NCBI GenBank assembly: GCA_030374765.1
Contig: JARGXX010000027.1
Coordinates: forward strand, 124,001 to 188,000
Origin: Agarophyton chilense
Lineage: Eukaryota > Rhodophyta > Florideophyceae > Gracilariales > Gracilariaceae
Reading direction: 5' to 3'
Length of the DNA stretch: 64,000 nt
Shown here: piece by piece, positions 9,695 to 19,701 of the stretch
How the letters are laid out: every line of letters starts with the position of its first letter
Position numbering within the stretch: the stretch's first letter is position 1
Notes under the pieces: model-generated
Database searches by the model: none
Seen by the model: the letters and a program-made list of their open reading frames with translations, nothing else
What the model was told of the DNA's origin: nothing
Position numbers and translations under genes: made by a program

Positions 9695-10963
9695 ATGACT
9701 AGTCATCGTCCTAGATCTCGACCACCTCACTCTACCTTGCAAGAGCCTGGAATTGTCAAGTTAGCCAGATGTCTGGTTGCTATGGAGGATGACAGCTCCA
9801 TTTCTCAGGGGACCATTTTCCCCGTTTCTGATGATATCCCAGAGCTCTTCGACGCTCGAAATCCACCGCACGGCATACAGAAGGACTCTCGAGAGGCCAA
9901 GTTGTTGAAAGAGCTTTATGACCGTACCACTAAAGTCAAATGTCATATTGAGAGTTGCAAAAAGACTTTTGTCGGATTCGGACAGATTTTGGTACGTGTT
10001 TTTCTGCTGCCTTCTTTCCGAGAACATTATTCAGCAAGAGGGCTAATTTCGTGTACGTCGCGCTCTCTAGAATCACAAGCGAGCTGAAAGAGATCTTACT
10101 TCAGTAAGTTACCACTTTTATTCACTGGTTAATCAACCCCTATGGATCGCTCGTTAGCGCGCACTAGGCCGTCGTATCATTCTAACCACTTCGTCCTCTG
10201 TATTACAACCCAAAAGGAACCGAACCCCAAATGTCGTGCGAAGAGGAACGACAACGACTTTCGCAAAATATCGGTATGTGTGTGAATATTTGCTCTCATT
10301 TAGTTTTCATAACATCTGAGATATCTAACTGTGTCTATTACTCATGCTTGTGCGTGCACCGAAGAAAAAAGTGAGGCGGCAAAGATCTCCGCGAATTCAT
10401 ATATGCCTTCATAAACACTGTTTGGCTTCGTTCAATAAGGGGTTTAATGCTAACCGGCATTTCTATACGTAAGTACACTATACTTGGAAAATGGGAAACA
10501 AAAGAGCATCGTAACAGACAATCGATCTAACGTTTTGCACGAGGATGGAATGCTCGACAGCCAGCACAACAAAGAACGACGTCGACAACATGTGAAAGAT
10601 CCCATGGTGGACAACAGTATAGAATCGAGAAGTATAGCTTCTTCACACGATTCATCAGATCGCATCGAATTTCAAAATGGAAAGGAGTATTTTCTACGGA
10701 GAAGAGCCGTACTCCCGACATGTGAGGCAGCCGAGGAACGGGGGGACGATGTGCAAATACGAGAAGAAGGCAGTCACACCACTGTTACACATTCAGATGG
10801 TGATGAACGCTCAACAAGTGATAAGATGCGCAAAGTGAGCAGTGATGTACGGGAGGGAGCATTGTCTTTGATGAAACTGCGATATCCCGATGAAATGCTC
10901 CCAGACGTTTGGCGGAGCCAGCCAAACGGTTCGAGATACTCGAGATGTGCAGGACGGATTTAA
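9695..10963 (+). CDS. Zinc-finger protein encoded by five exons
   Basis: Proposed exons: 9695-9991, 10071-10103, 10217-10273, 10365-10468, 10561-10963, joined by GT-AG introns (GTACGT, GTAAGT, GTATGT and GTAAGT donors), giving about 297 residues. Splicing creates two similar C2H2-like units. The first is CHIESCKKTFVGFGQIL joined to NHKRAERDL. The second is CLHKHCLASFNKGFNANRH joined to FYTQHNKE. Both show C-x4-C-x3-F and a His at the same spacing; the second has the final His, which the splice itself supplies, while the first lacks it. The remainder is acidic and Ser-rich. A DNA-binding or regulatory role is inferred from the fingers only. The first exon is a plain ATG frame. Confidence 0.6.
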
Positions 10964-11241
10964 GGGACGGCCGCCTTGGATACTGCGCGATTTGAGTTTG
11001 TAGAGCTTGATGCAAAGGCAAACGAATTAAACAAAAAGTTGTACAGAGTACTAACACTGCGTGATTCGCGATGAAAGGGATTCTTCTCGCCATGCAATTC
11101 AGAAGGGAAGTCCGTTCAATACAAGAAGAACAAAACAGAAGTTCTTTAACAGAGGACGATCTTGTTCTGCAAACCTCTGAATGCTGTCAAATCTATGTTG
11201 AGAAGCTGGACTATTCTTGGGCACTACTCTTGGGCACCTGA
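10964..11241 (+). pseudogene. Possible broken continuation of the zinc-finger gene
   Basis: After the TAA at 10961-10963 the same frame resumes as a protein-like stretch (FEFVELDAKANELNKKLYRV). A neighbouring frame then runs from an ATG at 11071 to a TGA at 11239-11241 (MKGILLAMQFRREVRSIQEE...). Helix-forming composition suggests a real C-terminal part now interrupted by a stop and a frame change, or further introns I could not place. Low certainty. Confidence 0.25.
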
Positions 11242-11893
11242 AACAAGGAGAATCCTGGAGCCACTCTTACGATCTGACGTGATTATCAGTAAGATGCTGA
11301 TTGTGAGAACACTTGACGTTTCTAGCTAGTATGACATGTGAGCGAGATCTCTGTAAATTTACGAAGCGCATCAACGCCCTGTAGATTTATTTGTGTCCGT
11401 CGCCGAGGAGGCGACAGACAAAGCGCAACGAACGGCACTGTCGACACAGTATTCCCTTCCAGAATAACAAGAGCTCCGAACCCCCCACAACACTGTTTGT
11501 CCTCGAGGTACCGTCGTATTCTTGTACGCATTAACATATACTTCACACCCATTCCACTTGACCCCACAAACTCCCAAGAGCATTCGGACCTTCCTCCTGC
11601 GATCTATAGTCCTGAAAAACGAGCACACACAACTTGAACATCATATTTGGGAGTTGAATTTGTGTAAACAGTAAATTACCCGGTACTGAACTCTATGAGA
11701 TCGCCATCTTGTTCGTAGAAAGCGTCATCGTGATGGCAGATGCCCCACATAACCTTATAATCAACTTGACTTCTTTCAGTATCATGTATAGATCAATGGC
11801 TTTTGTTCATACAAATAACGGTCAAGAAACCAATGAGCGGTTACTGTAGCCGTCACACTGTGGTGCGGTAACTTTCTCTGTAGTGAATTGTAA
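11242..11893. other. Intergenic stretch, nothing recognised
   Basis: Only short overlapping open frames on both strands, none with a motif. AT content rises here compared with the flanking gene. Confidence 0.3.
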
Positions 11894-12559
11894 ATGGAAC
11901 AACAGCACAGCAATCTTGGACAGGCCCACCGTCTGAACAGAATCATCTTCAGAAAAGAGCTGCACACCCACATTCATAGCTTCAGCTACATTTCGTTTCA
12001 ATCGCCACACCGGAACCGTGTTGGGCTTTCGGTGTCCGGTGCGAGCGCCGAAGACTCACAAAGCGTCGTCGAAAATCTGCAGGCTCCAATACGCACACAG
12101 TGCTATACGATGCAGATGGTTTCGATAATGTTATGCCAAGTAAGATCTTACTGTACGATTGATATTCTTTGGGTACCAAGTCACTGCGGAATTCCCAGAA
12201 ATGAGATGGTGGACAAGTTAGCAAAGAGGGCTCTCGAATTATCGTTGGACACACAGATCAACGTACCTATAGACTATGCAAAAGTTGGAAGGAGGGTAAC
12301 AGCGAAATCTTGCGCCCGGCCATTATTGCCCCACATGTCAGAGGATATGAAGAAGATATTGACCCACAGACGAGCGGAAACGGTACTAGCACAGCTGTTC
12401 GTAGGGCACACACCAACGTTGCATCCATTGGGGACCCATCTGCGCGGTAAGAAAGTGGTGTGTAACTGCAGACCAGGCGTGCTAAACGATGTAGAACATT
12501 TCGTTCTGAGATGCCCAAAGAGAAGAAGATTCTTCCGTGAAAGATTCATCATACGCTAA
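11894..12559 (+). mobile_element. Fragment of a non-LTR retrotransposon (LINE): RNase H domain and C-terminal zinc knuckle
   Basis: The open frame contains a RNase H C-terminal half (DSQSVVENLQ, then DILWVPSHCGIPRNEMVDKL, matching the family's WVPGH-GI-GNE-AD pattern). It is followed by GHTPTLHPLGTHLR and a CCHC-like CNCRPGVLNDVEHFVLRC, the arrangement at the end of ORF2 in many LINEs. The first two acidic residues of RNase H and the whole reverse transcriptase are missing, so this is a 5'-truncated remnant. Its end overlaps the start of the ABC fragment at about 12,537. Confidence 0.7.
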
Positions 12560-13615
12560 AGAACTTGAGTTCAACCCAAATGACGTTCTTGAAAAGAAAG
12601 CTGGAGACATAATCTTTGATCGGGTTCCTTTTTCGTACCCGGCTTTCCAAGCGGGAGTGATACCCAACGGTCTTCGTGATATGACCTTCAAAGTAGACCC
12701 TGGTAATACTGTTGCGATAGTTGGTGCTTCTGGGGATGGGAAGAGTTATTTGTGTGAGGAAGCCGCGAGTTTATCACACGATGTCCCAAGCGCGCGATAA
12801 CGGCTGACATTGATAGCGTTGTAGCACCATTTGAAGGCTGTTGCTTCGCTTCTACGACGTGTCAAAGGGTGCAACTTGTATTAGTGGACAAGATATTCGC
12901 TGTTTGTCACAAGCATCTCTTCGACGCAACATAAGTATTGTCGCTCAAGAAACAGTATGATCCTCATCTTTCATGAGAAACCATGATCCATACATTTGTG
13001 GTTGCTAACGAAGATTGCATCCCCTCTTCGATCAAACTCTGCGTGAAAACATTGCTTACGTTAGACCAGGAGCAAGTGAAGAGGAAATTATGGCCCAAGT
13101 AGAGGCAGCAGCGTTGATGCCTCTAGTGCAAGGTTTACCACGGGGTTTGGGATCCGTAGTGGAGGAGCGGGGAATATGATTGTCCGGCGGAGAGCGCCAG
13201 CGTGTAGTTTGTGCATGGTGCATTCTGGAGACAACAGCCACTGTGCTTCTCGACGAAGCATCTTCAGCACTGGTATGCTCGCTAACTAGCATTTCACCAA
13301 ATCAAGATCCCGACTAACTTCGCACATGATACGCAAACGGAATGCGAGATTCAAAAGCAGTTGCGGCGTGTTTGCAGGAATCGGTCTACAACTACTGTGG
13401 CGCACAGATTGTCGGCCATCACCATGGCCAATGAGATTGTGGTCCTGGGAAACGATACACAAAGCACTTGCATGATTGAAAGAGGCACCCACAAAGAGTT
13501 GTTGGGCAGGCAAGGACTGTACGTAAAATTTGTGGAGAGTTCAGACCTCGATCCGAGGTGCTGTCGGATGCTTTTGATGAAGATAGATTCAACTTTCATC
13601 ACACTAGGATTCTGA
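12537..13615 (+). pseudogene. ABC transporter nucleotide-binding domain, intron-containing pseudogene
   Basis: Resembles the ATP-binding half of ABCB/ATM1-type exporters. In order: IIFDRVPFSY, Walker A GASGDGKS, LLLRFYDVSKGA, the Q-loop SIVAQET, LFDQTLRENIAYV, LSGGERQR, Walker B TVLLDEASSAL, the His switch TTVAHRLSAI and a GTHKELL tail. Likely introns: 12752-12836, 12955-13020 and 13273-13327. A TGA at 13177-13179 falls just before the LSGGE signature, and the two later introns would need to end in AT rather than AG. The membrane domain is absent. Dead copy by these signs. Confidence 0.8.
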
Positions 13616-16007
13616 GGGATAAAGAGTAAGCGAGCGATCTCTCATCGCTCGACCCTAAAATGCTCCCCACTTGCCCCGACTTAGGTAGTGTTTTGTGCCA
13701 TGTGAGGAGGTGCTTGTTTCATGTTGCTGCATTGCGTTTTTTTGCGTACACGTACACCAGCTTTTGTTCAGCTTCTTTGATCTAATCATTCGGTCTGTAA
13801 AAGGCTTAGTAGCAGATTGCTAGCCCTTTTTAACGCTTGCTGCCACGCCGTTTGTCCCGCAAAGTTGTACGGTGTGCGAGCAATCAGGTTCTTTTCGGCT
13901 ACCTTTACTGGTCGAAGCCTCTGGCGCTCCCGAGACAAGGCGATTTCAGATTCTTGAAGTGATTGTACGACATGATCGTGTACTACAGATAGCATTTGAC
14001 ATAGTCGAGAATCAAAACCGCCACATGTTGTAAAGTGTAAGTAGACGCATTAAAAGGCGAGCAATGGTATATTGTTCGGATCAGATTTCTGACAATGAAA
14101 GAGTGGAATTAGTGTCGCACTGCAGGCTTTAAAATAGTTCTCAACGAAGAAGTGTTAAACATTGTATGCTATGGAAGTTGATATATTCATTGCAACAGAT
14201 ATCGCCCAGACTCAGCGATTTATTCGGTTTTTTCAGGGAAGCAGATGTCATTGAGAGCGGGAAAAACAAGAACCCCAACTTTTTTTCCTATGGTTGTTTG
14301 ATGTCCCATGAAAACTCAATTTAAAAATATCCTTCTTAAGGCGAAAAGCAGTTTAAATCTGTATAACAATGGTTTCTGATGGTGAGTTCTTCGAGAATAA
14401 ATTTGGACCCTTTGACGGCTTCAATGATTTTGTTTTCTGAAAGTTAAACCTAATACAAACAAAACCACCTTGGGCTTGATTTTGGTTCAATGTGAGGCTT
14501 TCTTGTTTTTAGCTTGTAGCGCAGATCACGATCGATGCACAAAAAGGGGAGATAATCCCTCGTGACGATGTACAGCAACCAAAAGATATGTTCTGATGAA
14601 AATTTGCACCAGACATACAAGCATATCCAAAATAGATCAAGTCCATTTGTGTTAGAGCACGTCTTCTCAAGCCTTTATGGATGCAGAGCTTCCTTATGGT
14701 TCTAATCAAGAAGCAAGGACACAATAAGTAGCTTTAGCATATTCTATCACCCCAATTTGGATGGCATCTGAAACATTTGCGAGAGGAATTCTTTATGGTT
14801 TTTTCTCCAAGGCTTTGCAAGAATAAACGAAAACAAGTTCACATATTTGGGTTGGTTTGGAATCTGCGCCTCATCCTTATCTGATCATGTTGGCGCTGGT
14901 AATGGCTCCGAACCACAAACAGACCCCTCGTTGTTTAAAATCAGCTTTGTCGGGCAATACAAATATTTACATTTTCATTAGACTCTTGTGTCTATCATTT
15001 GTACCAGAAGAACAATAAGCAAATGCTTGCAGAGTGCAATACTTTTTTGTGTGATAGGCCTCGTGCTGAGGAAACAGCCCCCCGCACTTCCCTTTCCGTC
15101 TCATCTTCGCAGGAAGCGACTATTCTTAGCCTTTCTCGCTGCCTCTCCTTTCCTTCTTCACCTCAGAGACCGCTTGCTTCCATTCACCATTTGGTTGCAT
15201 AAGAAAAGCAAATTCCTCACATAACCGATATCAAATTTCCCACTGCAAATCAGAGCGCTTCCAACATTTTTGATTGTTTTTTATTGTTCATTGTGCGTCA
15301 TCACTGTTGCTGTGTTGTTGTTTAGAATGAATTGCGCTCATAGTCTAATTCTTGAGAGCATTGTTCTCTCCCTATAGAAGAACATAAATGTCGTAAACAA
15401 TTCGTCAAGTGGATTAGTTGATTTACAATATTGGTTTGGAAACAGGCCCCACGCGATTGAACAGATTGTCAGTAGAATTATTCGATGTTGGTGGTTTTTA
15501 TCCTTTTCAAGATGCAAATGTAACTGGTTGGGGGTGACAGATAATATTTGACAGAAGAGAAAAACAGCAAGCCTGCAGCCATGCAGAACGTTTACTCATT
15601 GAAATGTAAAAAGGGATAGAAAGAGGAAGTCTGGGCCCAGCATATCTCATCATCCCTTTTAAGATTCCTGAATTGAATATCTTTCGCACATACATAATCA
15701 ACCGCTGCCGGAAACAAGGCTCAAACGCTTCATAGAACAATTCAAGTTTTTTGCGACCCGCCTCCATGTTGAGAACATCTATTCTTTTCTCGTGTGGCAA
15801 GAGAGGGACTGACAACCAGATTTCCGAAAGAGTCCAGCAGTGCTCAGAAGAATTCGTACCGAAAGATGTCTGATTCTGGCAAGAACAGAAGATATTGGTC
15901 TATGACACACATGGGATCTATTGTGAACAGAAAGACCTAGACAGCTTTTTAACCGTTTGTTTGTTCATTAGACCCTAGCTAGTATCATTCTTACTAAACT
16001 ACGAGTG
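13616..16007. other. Long intergenic stretch, no recognised gene
   Basis: About 2.4 kb, AT-richer than the gene blocks. The largest frame is a 102-codon minus-strand ORF (15507-15815) without recognisable motifs. No repeat, RNA gene or transposon domain was seen. The right end is the promoter region of the Kazal-like gene. Confidence 0.35.
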
Positions 16008-16015
16008 TATAAATA
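16008..16015 (+). promoter_or_regulatory. TATA-like box upstream of the Kazal-like gene
   Basis: TATAAATA lies 148 bp before the chosen ATG at 16163. A transcription start about 30 bp downstream would give a leader of roughly 120 bases. Based on the match and position only. Confidence 0.35.
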
Positions 16016-16162
16016 AGATCCTCAGCCCTCGAAGCAATCCGCTAAGACTTAAAGCAACCTGGTGTACAGGATAAAGCTTCCTAGTTACCGACAGAAAGAG
16101 ATAAAGAATTCTTTAAGAAGACCAGCTCGAAAACATCTGTGATCGCCGAAACTATCATCATC

Positions 16163-17149
16163 ATGAGTTTAGTTTTTCTACTTGTCTCAATTCTCTTCGC
16201 AACAGCTTTCGCTGTGAGCAGACCACGACGCATTCCATCCCCATCTCCTCTGCCTCAGGGAGAAGATTGCTTCATTGGAGGGTTTCTCCCTCCAACAGAA
16301 TGCGAAGAAGGATTGACTTGTGTCATTGATGACTTTGGAAACATTCCCGTGGATTTACCCGCTACCGGAGTGTGTACTCTTATTGAGTCGTCACCTCCTG
16401 CATGCTCTGTAGAGATTTGTAGCGCTACAGGAGCAGATACAATCTGCGGTATCGACTCGTTTGTCGCTACATGTGGTGCTTGGGCTACACGCAAAGATGG
16501 CGGTACGCTTCCAGTCTGTCCCGAAATATGCACACTGGAATGCCTTGAGCCCAAGCTCGTTGCAAGTGATGGACAAGAATTCTGTAATGTTTGTCTGCTT
16601 CAGGGAGCCAGTTGTGACTCAAACTTCGAGATTTTTGGTCCCGTGAAGAAGGATCCTTGTAAACCGCCTATTAGCCTGTTCGATCAACTACAATGCTGCA
16701 CCGCCAAAGGAATCGGCTGCATTTCACTTGGAGAACGTTGCTCGACACTCGGTTCCTTCTTCCCCACTGTGCCTTGTGAGGAAGGCTTGACCTGTGTAAT
16801 TGACGATTTTGGTTTCCCTGCTGCAGATCGACCAAACTCTGGAACTTGTCGCGAGATAGATGTACTTAAAGAATGTACTGTTCCGCTCTGTGCTTCGAAA
16901 GGAGCGGACTTTGTATGCGAAGTTCCTCTTCCAGTCAACAGCGGGATTGTCAGCACTTGCAAAGCTTGGGCGACGCGTTCTGATGGAAACCCAAAGCCTG
17001 AATGCAACTTGAGCTGTCCTGAATTCTGTCTTATCAACATGAAGCCGGTGGCCAGTAATGGTCAGAAGTTCTGTAGCATTTGTGCGTTGTTTGAGAGCAG
17101 TTGTAAGGCTGATTTCATGTTCTTTGGGCCTGTTTTAAGACGCCACTAG
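16163..17149 (+). CDS. Secreted cysteine-rich protein with two tandem Kazal-like repeats
   Basis: 328 residues from the ATG at 16163; an in-frame GTG at 16139 is less likely. A signal peptide is clear (MSLVFLLVSILFATAFAVS). Two homologous halves follow. Each starts G-E-x-C, then CEEGLTCVIDDFG, a C-rich centre with AWATR, and ends with a Kazal-like SDGQEFCNVC (first) or SNGQKFCSIC (second), then a C and FGPV. The pattern V-SDG-x-x-F/Y-x-N-x-C is the Kazal serine-protease-inhibitor signature, although the usual CG before SDG is replaced by A. An extracellular inhibitor or defence protein is plausible. No intron needed. Confidence 0.75.
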   Translation: MSLVFLLVSILFATAFAVSRPRRIPSPSPLPQGEDCFIGGFLPPTECEEGLTCVIDDFGNIPVDLPATGVCTLIESSPPACSVEICSATGADTICGIDSFVATCGAWATRKDGGTLPVCPEICTLECLEPKLVASDGQEFCNVCLLQGASCDSNFEIFGPVKKDPCKPPISLFDQLQCCTAKGIGCISLGERCSTLGSFFPTVPCEEGLTCVIDDFGFPAADRPNSGTCREIDVLKECTVPLCASKGADFVCEVPLPVNSGIVSTCKAWATRSDGNPKPECNLSCPEFCLINMKPVASNGQKFCSICALFESSCKADFMFFGPVLRRH

Positions 17150-17439
17150 CTAGCTAGCAGGGATGGATGTACAGGGGTGGTCATTGACGCAGTGCCGCGT
17201 TTGACTGAGCCAATGCCTCGAATTCTTCCTGACCTCCGTCAGAGTTCTCATAACATACATCAATAGTAGGATCGGAGACTGGAACACGTCGTGAAGGCGA
17301 GTGGCATAGATTCTCAAGCCTCGACGGACACTACCAGTGCCTTTTCCTTGACTTGTTAAAGGAATTTCCTTCGCTTGCATTTGTCCCCGACATGGGGGCT
17401 TTTTTATATCTATGCGATGTTCAGGGATGCCATACTAGG

Positions 17440-19534
17440 TCTGATGTATTAGAATCTTCCAACTTGGACAGTCCCTCCAACACGACAATAGCAGACTGTT
17501 TGTTGATATCCTCTGGGTAGTGTATTGTACGGTTATGGACTCAACCGTTTCCCACTTCCCTGAACCAGTGTGAACAGTTTTTAAGTATGAACTACAGATA
17601 CTGTGGTTCGAAGTGATCCTACACATCTAATCATCCTGAATGGACCAGCTTTCAGAGTGATAACAAGACGAAGCTGCGTAGCGCTCTGATTCGCGGCATT
17701 GCCAACTTTGACAGAGGTGAAACTTCTGCCGTGCCCCTATGGCGTTATATTCCTGAGCATTCGGTGTTGCCACCCCTCTGCTTCATGTGTAGATCGCCCT
17801 GGCTCGAGATGATATCCGAAAGCCTGTGTGAGTTGTAATCAACAGCAATTGCACCATCGCCCCGCACGTTTCCAGGGCGGGAAGCTGGGCCCAGCAGATT
17901 ACCGAACGTGGGATCACCTCGATTGAGAAGTATATCTTTGTCGACGTACTGCGTTAGAAGTACGTCGATTTACCCGTCATTGTTCAAAGCAGCAACGATT
18001 ACGCCCTCGTGACATACTGCGACGTGGAAGATTCGATTTTCTAGCTAGATACATCCACATGCCTCCCTTTACGATTCTTCAGTAATACATCCTCTACATG
18101 ATCCCTAAGAACCCGGCACGATCTCCAGACTTCTTTCGAGCAATGTGCAAATTGAATTCACCGTCATTGTCAAAGCCTACTCTGCAGTTGATACGACACC
18201 CTCGCGAGGTATTCTATTAGGCAAAACTGAACTACTGATGTCTGTGAATGCGGAGTTTCCACATGGTAATATGATCCCAATAGTGATCATTTGCTTCTTA
18301 AAGCTACCATCAATGTCATTAGGCATGGCATTCCAGTTGTTGTTCTTCGTCAAATCGTTCACCTCTCCATGTTTGTATTTTCCGTCTACATTTTCGTATG
18401 CAAACGCTGCAGAATACTGCCTAGCGCTCTTCAAAGGAGCATTCATGAACAACAGGTTAGGGTAAGCTCTCTCTCTCTCTCTCTCTACGTATCTATAGCC
18501 GTGTTACACTCACTAGGCTGCTATGTAAGTGCGGTGAAGAACGCAGTAGGTCTCTAGAGTTTTTCTCGACCGCAGAAGCGTTTCGTCACCGACGACTTTG
18601 GCCTTCAGCTTTTCATATATCCCTTCATTCAACCTCTAGAGATCGTCGGCTAAGGGGCACACCACGACAAGGCGCTTCGCATGTACCACGTTTGCCGCCA
18701 GAAAAACGTTGACGACGTCCCTCCACCCAACCCTCATACAATCGGCAAAGTCGGGCAAATGAACCGGTGCGTAACCTGCATCTTCATCTCGCTCCAGCGC
18801 CACTTCCTCCGTAAAAACTCCTGGAAACAACCCTGTCCAGAGGCTCCGTTGGAGCTCTTGCTTCAAGGGAACATTCAGGGAAAACGGCGGTTGGATCTTC
18901 TTCCGACGACAGGTTCATGACCTACTGCGTTCGAGCAGCTAGACGGGTGTCTTTTCATGACGTACCACCCGGGTCCGCAAGGGCGACCTGCAAGCTCATC
19001 CATTGCTTGGACGAGTTTAATGACCTCCCGGGTCGAAATGCTTTCAATCTTACGTTTAGTGCTTACTTCAAAAGAAATGGGAATGGCTAGTTTACTTCCA
19101 CTACTTCCCAATAAATCTGGTGAAAAGCATGGACAATGTAAGAGGCGATACTGTACAGTCTACTATCCCAAATGTATCGTGCCATTGCGTCCAATATGCT
19201 TTCTCAAACATGCCATTCTTTTTTTTTGAAGTACAGCTCAGAAGTCTCATCATCGTGGTGACAGAAAACCATGTCAGGATGTCCGTCTATGTCGAGATCA
19301 ATAATCATAGGACCCCCGTATTTCTTGCGTTTCCTCAGAGCAGGGTCAAGACCGGCCCGAGTGTTTTCGTCCAGATAAGTAGGAACAAGATGCGCGCACA
19401 CTGAATATGGCAGCAAAATGTCGGGGAAAAAAAGAACAACCAAAAAAGGAATTAGATATGCAGTATATCCCAAAACCGCTATAGTCTTGCTTTTGAGTTC
19501 TGGAAAATGTCCTGCCCCCAATGTAGACCTTCAA
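17440..19534 (-). pseudogene. FG-GAP/VCBS repeat protein, broken
   Basis: Protein-like pieces occur in several frames in collinear order. At 19,521-19,204 a membrane segment (YTAYLIPFLVVLFFPDILLP) is followed by GGPMIIDLDIDGHPDMVFCH. At 18,452-18,177 there is AYENVDGKYKHGEVNDL and NDIDGSF. Next come VGFDNDGEFNLHIA near 18,150, VIVAALNNDG then IDVLL near 17,990, DILLNRGDPTFGN near 17,930, and an ASPIC/UnbV-like end near 17,700-17,500. The Asp-rich turns are those of FG-GAP beta-propellers. At least three frameshifts and several stops separate them, so an ancestral membrane-anchored propeller protein has decayed. Its 3' end may reach 17,150, next to the Kazal-like gene. Confidence 0.65.
18467..18486. 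repeat. (CT)10 microsatellite
   Basis: Ten uninterrupted CT units inside the broken FG-GAP gene. Confidence 0.9.
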
Positions 19535-19656
19535 ACCCTTTGTAGGAAGACATCTTTGGCGCGTTCCTATGCTCTATAGAACAAGGCAACACTTATTTCT
19601 TCAATACCAAGCTGATAAATTACGTGGATTCTTTGTGTTGTTGTAAAGTTCCAATA

Positions 19657-19701
19657 GATATCTTCTGAAGGGGTTCTTGAAGAAGCCCTTCAGAAGATAT
19701 C
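19657..19701. repeat. Near-perfect 45-nt palindrome
   Basis: Arms of 16 nt (19657-19672 and 19686-19701, GATATCTTCTGAAGGG and its complement) are perfectly paired. The 13-nt centre is itself almost self-complementary (TTCTT/GAAGAA). Only one pair and the central base break the symmetry. Confidence 0.9.
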
